This document shows, in pieces, positions 31,913-64,000 of a stretch of 64,000 nucleotides of DNA. The notes below the pieces were generated by a model. That model saw only the letters and a list, made by a program, of their open reading frames with translations, was not told the DNA's origin and made no database searches. Location: contig NC_040027.1 of assembly GCF_000972845.2 (NCBI RefSeq), positions 13,879,760 through 13,943,759 on the forward strand, given 5' to 3'. This DNA comes from Larimichthys crocea. Its lineage: Eukaryota > Chordata > Actinopteri > Sciaenidae. Positions within the stretch are counted from its first letter, which is position 1, and each line of letters begins with the position of its first letter. A program made the translations under genes and the position numbers.

Positions 31913-33118
31913 AATAATAAAGGCAGGCTTTATTTTTGCCCCCTTAGTTAAAGTTGTTAGGTAGCACTAGCCTCCATAAACTCGTGGATATATTGAAGAA
32001 AATAAAACAACAAAAACTACTTTGTAATGAATTCAACTTATTATTTATAAAAGTTATAGTCACACTATAACTTCTACAGGCAGTGAGCGCCTAGAAGAAC
32101 CAGATTTTTTTTGGGCCCCATGAGCTAACGTTAAGTAGCATTTGTCGCTATAAACTACTGTTCATATCTATATAGCAAATCTACAACAGCAAACCCAATG
32201 AGTATTTTTTAATCATCATCATTCATAAAAGTTATTTTAAAAAATCTCCTGTGGGCAACGAGGGTCTCAAAGAACCAGACTATATTTTCGCCTCCTTAGC
32301 CAAAGTTTGCTAACGGTAAGTAGCACTAGTCTCATTAAACTCCTGGTTATATCGGAGAAAATAAGACAACAGCAAACCACTGTGTGTTTTTAAATGAATT
32401 AATCAAAGAAGCAGACTTTATTTTTGTTTCTTAACTAAAGTTGGCTAACGGTAAGCAGCCATGGGGGAGTTAGGACAATTCCAGGGGCCCACGACTGACA
32501 GGGGCCCCGAAAAATAGGTAAACACCACGAGTCACCGAACAATATTTTTAATGATATTCGGGTCGCGGTCGGTCGGGTCGTTTGAAATAAAGATGCCGAG
32601 TAAAGTTTTGATGCGGGACAAAAAGCATGATTTTCCCAACACGTGGAACTGAGCAATGCCATTAAACCGCATTTTAAATTAATATAATAACTCAGTAATG
32701 CCAGTTTTATGTAGCACGATGACGCTACGAAGTTAATCAAGAGTATAGACTACTTTTTAAAATGCGGGTCAGGAAGCGGGTTGGGTACAATATTTCACAA
32801 TTATTTGCTAGTTAGTTTAAAACGTGGGTCGATGCAGGTCGATCAAACATGGACCATCACTGGTAAACACCAATATAAAATTAGGGGGCCCAATTTGATT
32901 TTTTTGTCATGGGGCCCAAAATTCCTGGTGGCGCCCCTGACGGTAAGTAGCACTATCCTCCATAAACTCCTGGTTATATAGAAGAAAAAAAAGACAACAG
33001 CAAACCACTGTGTGTTTTTAAATCAATTTAACTTTTCATTTATAAACTTTATAGTAAAAATACATCCTATAGGCAGTGAGGGTCTCAAAGGAGCAGACTT
33101 TATTTTTGCCTCCTCTGT
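31913..33118 (+). repeat. Degenerate tandem array, unit about 185 bp, split by an insertion
   Basis: About five diverged units share AGACTTTATTTTTG..CC, GCTAACGGTAAGTAGCACTA, CATAAACTCCTGGTTATAT and ACAACAGCAAACCACTGTGT. The array occupies 31913-32455 and resumes at 32940-33118, interrupted by the element at 32456-32939. No coding capacity. Confidence 0.7.
32456..32939 (+). mobile_element. hAT-like MITE inserted in the tandem array
   Basis: 484 bp bounded by a perfect 8-bp target-site duplication ACGGTAAG (32448-32455 and 32940-32947). It begins CAGCCATGGGGG and ends GGTGGCGCCCCTG, so the termini are CAG...CTG as in hAT elements. The right end CCTGGTGGCGCCCCTG is a terminus I recognise from fish genomes. 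No transposase is encoded. Confidence 0.75.
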
Positions 33119-33526
33119 GCCACACACACACACATTGGGAGCCGGTGGTGGGTGTTTTTGTTGGGTTGACAAGAGACAGTTTGACAAACTCTGCTGTGAC
33201 AGTAGAGCAAAAATAAAACATGTAGGTGTCTCATTATGACACACACACACACATAGTGCTGTATGTTAACATAATTGAACTCCTGGCCTGTCTGAGGCTC
33301 CCAGCTGCTGAAATAAGCCTCTCTATGCAGGCTGTCACGTGGGCTTTAATGATCAGCAGGGCAGCCTCTCTCGCACTCTGACATCCAAACTCTGAGTGAG
33401 CTCCAGGCTCCATGAGGGATTATTTCCAACCTGCATTTTACGCACGGACAGCGGACCTGTGGATTTTAAGCGCGATAGCTGATATTTGGCAAACACGGAG
33501 CAAAGCTGAGCCCCGCTGACCGGAGG

Positions 33527-33583
33527 ATGGATCCGCGGAGCAGCCTGTCCGTGCGGCTCCGCTGCTGGCTGGCTGCCGTATGA
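33527..33583 (+). other. Possible upstream open reading frame in gabrb3 leader
   Basis: ATG in strong context (A at -3, G at +4) opens an 18-codon frame, MDPRSSLSVRLRCWLAAV, then TGA, 226 bp before the gabrb3 start. It is in GC-rich DNA likely to be 5' UTR. If transcribed it could dampen translation of gabrb3. Whether the leader extends this far is unknown. Confidence 0.3.
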
Positions 33584-33751
33584 ACACATCTGACATCCAA
33601 GTAAACGCGCCACTGCCCTATGAAGCATGTTAACACAGGCTCCGCCAGAGGTAGACATGATGTGGAGCAAGTGTCACCTGATTTAACGGAGCTCGGTGGG
33701 TGTGTGAGCACCGTGACTTCTTCATTCAGTCATTTATTGAACGCTGGATAT

Positions 33752-33785
33752 CATCCATCCATCCATCCATCTATCCATCCATCCA
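33752..33785 (+). repeat. (ATCC)n microsatellite just before the gabrb3 start
   Basis: Eight tetranucleotide units, one of them ATCT, ending 23 bp upstream of the gabrb3 ATG, followed by a short CA run. It is probably transcribed as leader. Confidence 0.85.
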
Positions 33786-33808
33786 CGCACACACACACCG
33801 CGCAAGGG

Positions 33809-57231
<23,423 letters not shown>

Positions 57232-59299
57232 GTGAGATTCATTTAAATAAGCTGCAATCATCGTTTCACAGGTTAAACACAAAGGATCCGGGTGTTCTAA
57301 GAGCTGCAGTGAAGCCGGTCTTTAATGTAAAGCTCTGTGTTACGCATATAATTAAAAATCTTCCAACATTTGCACTCCCTGTGGTCATAAATCACTGTGG
57401 ATGGCAGCAATGCAATGTCAGCTTTTACTACTCCCAGGATGAGAAACATGTATGTGGATGTACACGTGGAGCAATTCTCCATGGCAATGCTATGAATGCA
57501 TATCCATAGTATGATTATACGGATGACAATCCCTCTCAAAGTCACATTGAGCAGTGTGAGGTTTAAAGTCAACAGCTCCAAATAATACATTTGCGATCAT
57601 TCTTCTTGTTTAAATTTCAACAAGAAGAAAAATTAAAGGGCTGTTCCAGTGTTTTAGTTTTGCACTCAGAATTCCTTTATTTCCCACAGTACAACAAACA
57701 GCATCTTTTCCTTAGATCCTGGCACGTCTTCACATCCTCATGTCTTCACATTGTGGCCGCGATGTGATGGATATGTGCCAGGAGACGTGTAAATATGCAT
57801 TAGTTAAATTAAGTTCAATTGTTTCCCTGCTGTTTTTACAATCAGAAGTTCGTTCACAGGGTGTTTTTATTTTGAAAATCGTCCAGATTCTTTGTGTCCG
57901 AATTACGGACTGCTCGAGCTGCTCTGTGCAGATTAACACGGGCTGCTCACCGCATCCATCGAAAATAGAAGCCAAGTGAAGAACTAGCCGAGCATTGACT
58001 AGATCAGAGCGATGGAGCAGAGGCCAAAATGTCCTTTGAAACATTTAAGGTCCAAAGAGGTTGTTTCTTTTATTTTCTTGGACCCTAAACACCCTAAACT
58101 TTCAAACTCCACAGCTCCAGTATGTAACAGACTCTTTGTAACCTCCAGCTGAAATAACTCTGATGGTCAGACTTGACAAAGCTCCCCCAGAGCCACAGAA
58201 GACATAATGCACACAGGCTCTGCATGACTACCAAACTCACATTTATTTGTAAAATTGGCAAAGCAGGCCTTAAATATTTAATAGTCATTTTTTTTATTTT
58301 ACATTTTCTTGCTTGAAAATGCATCATCGCAGTGAAAACTACAGCTACAGTGGCACATAATGATTCAAACCGCCAGGCTGTGATTTTAGTATGTTTATTC
58401 ATGTGATGCAGGTTTAGTCAAAGCTAAAGCTAGAAAGAAGAAAGAAGAAGTTCTTCAAAATGAGGAAAGATAAATCCAAGAGTAACCTCTGTAGGCGGAT
58501 CTGCCTTACGCAGAGGACAACAATTAAGCACTACCGAGTGAGAATGGAAACTCCAAACATACAGTACGTTACATTAACTTGTATTTGTAAAATTAGTTTT
58601 GCATTGGAGTGCAAAATATGTCAGAGGATGACAACTGAATAATCAGTTCATCACGTTTAAACATGGGAATGGCCACACATTGGTAGAAATGAAAACTCAC
58701 TGAATGATTGTGAACTGGACTTGTCCATACGGTCGAACAACTTTTCCGATCCCCCCCCCCAATCGTCCTCCTGACTGTGAACGCCTCGGCTAACACCTGA
58801 ACACCAAAAGCTCAGACAAAAAGAGTTTCTGTTTGTGTCTCTCCCGGCTAGTCCATTCTGGAAGGAGGCAATTGCAAGTCTTCGTCCTTTAAACTGTCCA
58901 ATCAGGTACAAGGGCGTCGTCACTCACGTCGGGTGAGTGTCTGTCACTGCCTGTTGTGTCACATCTGTGAAACCTCCACTGAAACTGAGTTTGACCTTCT
59001 CATTTAACAAATGAACGTGTTTGATCACAACATCTCAATCAGCCATCATCATCATGTATTAATATATTCCTCCTGACGTTCCCTCTTCCTCTGTGGTGTT
59101 TTTACTTTTTCTGTTTGTGTTAGTGGACAAAATATCCCATGCAGTACAAACCAGACACATCATTCAGCACACAATCAATACACAATACTTTCTCATCAGT
59201 GTTAATTTCATTAAAGCCCCGTTATGTAACTTTTCTACCATTTTGATGCTACAGTGACATGTAATCAGGTGACTGGTGTCTCTATCATTCCCATACCCA

Positions 59300-59660
59300 C
59301 AAAAAATACATCAACTATTTCACTGATTTTGGTGAAACCAGATCTAATACATCAACTATTTCACTGATTTTGGTGAAACCAGATCTTATTTTATGGAGAG
59401 AATGTTTTCTGGTTTTCCAACTGTAGCTGCTGTTAGTACAGTTTGTTAGCCAGGCTGCTGTGATCTCAAAGCACTGGGGGAGTGTTAGAGTTTGTACCAC
59501 AGGCGTTTTAGACCACTGGAAAGACGAGGAGGTTTTCAGGCCTGGGGCACTGGGGGGGGATGCTGACTGGGAGCGGAGCCAGTGTCGTGCCAGAACCGGA
59601 GCTGGGAAAGCAGACAATGTAAGGTGACTCAGAAGCCTCTATGGACATGATGATAGAGGT
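59300..59660 (+). repeat. Repeat family C, copy 5
   Basis: Contains CAACTGTAGCTGCTGTTAGT, GTTTGTACCACAGGCGTTTT and AGTGTCGTGCCAGAACCGGA, ending CTCTATGGACATGATG. It is immediately left of the gap. Confidence 0.7.
59305..59386 (+). repeat. 41-bp tandem duplication
   Basis: Two consecutive near-identical 41-bp units (59305-59345, 59346-59386), each containing TACATCAACTATTTCACTGA and ending CCAGATCT, at the left end of family C copy 5. Confidence 0.85.
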
Positions 59661-59693
59661 GGAAAGACCGAGGGGGACATGAGTGGAGGAAGC

Positions 59694-59703
59694 NNNNNNN
59701 NNN
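59694..59703. other. Assembly gap of ten Ns
   Basis: Ten consecutive Ns, a placeholder length. The sequence right of the gap overlaps sequence left of it, so the true gap size is negative or undefined. Confidence 0.98.
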
Positions 59704-62700
59704 AACAGGGACACATTTTCTTGTCGATTGTGGTGCGCATTCTTTTTGCGCCCGCCTGCCTGACATATGGAGAGACTTATCTTCTCATTATACTGTGCCG
59801 TTTGAGTCTGTTTGTCAAGCATCGCGCACATATTGATTAACGCTATGGGTACGCCGACCTCCCCCCCATCCGCCTGTCGCTTGTGTTAATACATTTCGTC
59901 AGACTAGCTAAGTCAGACACAATTCTCCAGGCTTCATTGTCCTAGAACAATGTTATTCTTTTTTAATATTTGCCCAAATTATTCTCCTCGTGAATTTGTA
60001 AATTTATTTTATTACAACGTCCCATTTCGCCGGAAGCTTACTGGTACTTTCAGGGAGGCTCAGTCTTTTCTTCAATCATGGGACAGCAGTTTCGATGGCC
60101 TGTGACTACACCGGTCTTCGACGCTCCACGATGAAGTGCGTGGGACACTGTGCATACATATTTAATATATACCTGTGCCTGCCGCACGCCAAATACCCGT
60201 AACCAACTAGTTCAAGGCAGGAATGTGTTGAAGTTACACTGCCTACTGTGTAGAGAGTACTCTAATCGAGAAAGTCGTATTCCTAGCAATGGTCGGTTCA
60301 GTCACACCCCAACCTCACCCACTCTCCCCCCACCCATCCACCCCTCCGCCCCCCACCCCCCCCCCGACCCCCCCCCCCCCCACACCCCCCAACTCCACGT
60401 GTGCCCCCCCCCCCCTCCCCCCCCACACAATTCCCACTGCCTTTCCTCACCACCTGTCCACATTGCTCACACCCTTAACCCCCCACCCCCCCTTTTCTTC
60501 CCCCCAACTTTCTTTCCCCCCCCCTTCACTATTCATTACCCCAAAGTTGTGGCTGCCGGTGGGTCGGGGGGTGGTTGGTTGGTGATGTCCTTGAGATTTT
60601 CTTCATGCTGCAAAGTTCTATTGTAGTACTGCCCGCTCCTCGTCTGGGTCCATTATGTTTTTTTTCGCAGGATCCTGACCGTTTGACTTGTTTATTTACC
60701 AAGAATATACCTATAATCGCTGTCCTCCGGCTTGTTCTTTTTCCGTTTGTACCTATTTGCAGAACATATTTACATACTCTTTCTTTTTTTCTGCTTTTTT
60801 TTTTCCCCCCGACCTTTACCCCCCCTCTCGAAAATAATAATTCTGTGCTTTACTAATGATAATAGTTTTTTTTCGGATTATTTTTTTTTTTTTTCATATT
60901 TTTTTCGATTCTAACTCTTTTTGGTTCGTGACCTCCCCGTCCTCAACATTTACATCACTGGGGATCTTTACATGTCATCCCACCCGTGACATGAGTTTTT
61001 TTTCCGCTGATGTCATTTTAAACTTGTATCTATATGATAACGATTTTGTTTGCTCCTCTACTTCCATCCCGACTTTGACGTTTGTTTTCTTCTCGTCCCA
61101 TGGCCCATCTGTCCTATTTGTTAATGCTCTTCGGTTTCACTTACTTAATTTCGCTTAGACTTTTGTTTTCCTGCTTGTTATTTTTTAATACTTACTATTT
61201 TTATCCTTCACATACCATGCTATGATTTGTCCTTTTTTTGTCTTTTTACTTTTTTATTATTTCTCTTTCTCCTTTCTTCAGCGGCTATCATATCACTTTC
61301 CTGACTGTCATTTCTGTGGACCCAACCTACTTCAAATACTCATTTGTACAGCGGCGAGATCTGCCACAAACTGAGAAATCAGCCACTACCCGACAAACCA
61401 TAGACGGCCAAGAATGTTACCCTGACATGCGTGACTGCTTTTGCTAGTCTCTTCCCTTGTGTTCTTGATCGAATATGCCTTTGTCATACTACATCGTATC
61501 TTCGGAGAATGTGTGAGATTGCGCAGGTCCTCTAGATGCAGAAAAGAAAAAAATAAGCTAGACAAGAATGATCGTATGTCACAGGAGATATCTGGTACCT
61601 ACGAGAAGCCGCAGGTTACCCAGAATGTGGTTACAACTATAATGCACGGACAACATTTGTAGCAGTCGAGCCAAAAGGTGAGATTCGAGTTTTATAATAA
61701 TGTAGCTGCAGATCATCGTTCGTACAGGTTAAACACCAAGGGGTTCCGGGTTTTTCGTTCTACAGAGCAATCTGCAGTAGAAAGTTGCAGCGGCACTTTA
61801 TTGGTGCTAAAGACAGTCCCGTGGTCATAAATATGATGCTTCGCGTGGATCTAATGAAAGAAGTCTCCACCATTTGCCAGTCCCTTGGTCACTAAATAGT
61901 CAGCTTGTTGTGTTACTACTCCCAGGTGGATGGAGCGGCAACAGGTGATCGTGGATGCATAATGTCAGCTGGTGGATGTACACATTTATCTCCCATGGAT
62001 GCAGGGATGCATACATTGAAGTACGCATTTCCGATATGTACACGTGGAGCTTATAGTCAAGGATTGATCCACTATGGCACTCTACAATTTGTTCAGAATT
62101 GAGTCGCATGTGCTATCCCGTGATTTGGCCTTGCCATTCATATGACGCTGATGACAATCCCTCTTCAAAGTCCACCCATGACGCACAAGTAAATACATTG
62201 TGACTGCCGATCTTAGGTATAGTCATCTAGCTTAGCTCTCTTAAATATTCATTACATTATGCGAAGAAGAGAAAAAAATTAAAGGAGTCATTTCTTCATT
62301 GTGTTATTTAAGTTCTTATAAGAACGACTACGATTCCTTTATTTCCACACCACAAGTATACAGGACGACTCGTTACTATCGCCATCTGTGCCTTTTTAGT
62401 TTTTGCTATTTCCTACGATCCTGAGCTTACCGTCTTATCTCACCCATTGGGCCCGCTGCATGTAGCCGGCTATGTGAATGCCAGCATCTTGGATGCACGA
62501 TGTTGAATCCTGTAGAACTATGCATTAGTTGTTTACTTCAATCTAGTAAGGTGTCGACCATTGCGTTTGCCCTAGTCGTGATGTGATATTTGTGACAATC
62601 AAGCAGTATCGTTCACCAGGGATGTAATATGGTTTAGATAGATGTCACATGCGTATTTGTGGTAACGGATTATTACGGTCACTGCAATGCGGTCTCGTGT

Positions 62701-64000
62701 CGATCCGCTAGCTTGACCCGGTCGGTTCTTGTACACCACCAGCACAGTCCAGCGAGTACTCTTCCCGCGCTTCCGATGCCGCCCCTCAGTCGTGGTGCCT
62801 TTTCCTCATTGCTGCCTCTACATCTTTTACAGCTCGTTACTTACCCCCACCCGCCAACATATGTTCTTGCTTTTCCCCCCTGTTTCCTTTCCCCCCCCTC
62901 TTTTTTTCTTTTCTTTTTTCCTTTCTTTCCCCCCCGCATCCCTACCTTCTTCCCCGCGACTGGCACCTCCTCCTTCTTTTGTCCCTGCCTACTTGCTGTT
63001 CCCCTCCCTTGTGTGGCCAGCCATTGTCAAATACCCGGCTCGTTCCTCCGCCCTCTCACCCGCCCCTTTCCCTCTCGTCCCACATATGCCCCCTTTAAAT
63101 ATCCGTTATCCCGAACGCCCAAGTCGCACTTTTAGCTTTTTATCTCGTCCCCCCTTCCGAGCTATAACTTTGACTAGATCACGACGATTTGGAGCGAGGC
63201 CAAAATGTCCTTTGAACATTTAAGGTCCAAAGAGGTTGTTTCTTTTATTTTCTTGGACCTAAACACCTAAACTTTCAAACTCCACAGCCCCAGTATGTGA
63301 ACGACTCTTTGTAACCTCCAGCTGAAATAACCTGATGGCAGACTTGACAAAGCTCCCCCAGAGCCACAGAAGACATATCACACAGGCTCTGCATGACTAC
63401 CAAACTCACCTTTATTTGTAAAACTGGGCAGAGCAGGCCTTAAATATTTAATAGTCATTTTTTTTATTTTACATTTCTTGCTTGAAAATGCATCGCAGGT
63501 GAAAACTACAGCTACAGTGGCACATAAATGATTCAAACTGCCAGGCTGTGATTTTAGTATGTTTATTCATGTGATGCAGGTTTAGTCAAAGCTAAAGCTA
63601 GAAGAAGAAAGAAGAAGTTCTTCAAATGAGGAAGTGTTGGGATAAATCCAAGAGTAACCTCTGTAGGGGATCTGTCTTACGCGAGGACAACAATTAAGCA
63701 CTACCGAGTGAGATGGAAACTCCAAACATACAGTACGTACATTACTTGTATTTGTAAAATTAGTTTTGCTTGGATGAAATATGTCAGAGGATGACAACTG
63801 AACAATCGTTCATCACGTTTAAACATGGAATGGCACACACATGGTAGAAATGAAAACTCACTGATGATTGTGAACTGGACTTGTCCATACGGTCGAACAA
63901 CTTTCCCGTTCCCCCATCGTCCTCCTGACTGTGAACGCCTCGGCTACACCTGAACACAAAGCCAGACAAAAGAGTTTCTGTTGTTGTCCTCTCCGGCTTA
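59704..64000 (+). other. Error-rich re-reading of 56.2-58.9 kb (assembly artefact)
   Basis: Colinear with 56195 to about 58900. For example, GTGCGCATT and GCCGTTTGAGTCTGTT near 59735-59810 match 56219-56261. CAGGGAGGCTCAGT near 60051 matches 56458, and AGGTTAAACACCAAGG near 61728 matches 57272. From about 63200 the match to 58020-58930 is close, with scattered single-base losses. Earlier parts have dense substitutions and insertions, plus long C and T runs (60300-60560, 60780-60910, 62870-62940) with no counterpart. This is the pattern of an unpolished long-read end placed after the contig it duplicates. Confidence 0.85.
61282..61680 (+). pseudogene. Corrupted copy of gabrb3 exon 8 (artefact, not a gene)
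   Basis: Aligns with exon 8 from the acceptor TTCTTC(C)AG to the donor AAAGGTGAGATTC. Islands such as GAATATGCCTTTGTCA (about 61471) and TCCTCTAGATGCAGAA are near identical, but the frame is broken many times. It lies in the error-rich block, so it should not be annotated as a paralogue or alternative exon. Confidence 0.75.

Larger units (their letters stand above)
28226..33808. promoter_or_regulatory. Shared 5.6-kb upstream region between gabra5 and gabrb3
   Basis: Separates the two divergent start codons, so the 5' UTRs and promoters of both genes should lie here. Simple repeats near the gabra5 side (28905-29178, 29833-29865), families A and B, the tandem array and a hAT MITE fill most of it. 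The last 400 bp before gabrb3 (33400-33808) are GC-rich, with several CpGs. No exact transcription start can be fixed. Confidence 0.5.
57232..59693 (+). other. Start of gabrb3 intron 8
   Basis: Intronic sequence after exon 8 up to the gap. I searched it for the expected last exon (cytoplasmic loop and TM4) and did not find it. Apart from family C copy 5, nothing is recognised. Confidence 0.6.

Noticed and set aside
33620..33808. 63-codon in-frame N-terminal extension of gabrb3
   Set aside because: The stretch translates a microsatellite and has no signal peptide. The family start MWG at 33809 gives a normal signal peptide with a 25-residue cleavage point.
61238..61662. Second beta-subunit gene or pseudogene
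   Set aside because: It is a corrupted re-reading of exon 8 with its own flanking introns in the same order, located after a placeholder gap.
60150..63223. Pro-rich open frames of 158-164 codons
   Set aside because: They fall in C-homopolymer-rich, uncorrected sequence that aligns poorly to clean intronic DNA 4 kb upstream.

Overview
This is a vertebrate, almost certainly teleost, genomic window. It is intron-rich, AT-leaning, and full of short dispersed repeats of the kind common in percomorph fish genomes. It holds two GABA-A receptor subunit genes arranged head to head. No other confident protein-coding gene, tRNA, rRNA or CRISPR array was found.

Region 1-7679 lies downstream of the left gene. 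It contains repeats, including a deleted Tc1-like transposon and a nested insertion, and probably the 3' UTR. From 28223 down to 7680 on the minus strand is a complete nine-coding-exon alpha subunit, best matched to gabra5. It encodes 459 residues with intact splice sites and phases. From 33809 on the plus strand is a beta subunit, best matched to gabrb3. Eight coding exons (residues 1-360) reach the TM3-TM4 cytoplasmic loop; the last exon, carrying most of that loop and TM4, is not in the window. About 5.6 kb separates the two start codons and should contain both promoters. This divergent alpha5-beta3 pair is the arrangement known from human 15q11-q13. If synteny holds, a gamma3 gene would lie beyond the left edge.

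The two products would assemble with each other, plus a gamma subunit, into pentameric GABA-gated chloride channels. The beta subunit keeps the residues expected of a GABA-binding, etomidate-sensitive beta3. The alpha subunit keeps its Cys-loop and pore, but the benzodiazepine-site histidine is a leucine and loop C is also changed. This is the most interesting biological observation here.

From 59694 the sequence is unreliable. After ten Ns, 59704-64000 re-reads 56.2-58.9 kb in the same order with very many errors, including a corrupted second copy of gabrb3 exon 8. I read this as an assembly artefact, not a duplicated gene. Elsewhere there are several repeat families, some insertions with clear 8-bp target-site duplications, one tandem array interrupted by a hAT-like element, and two short perfect tandem duplications.
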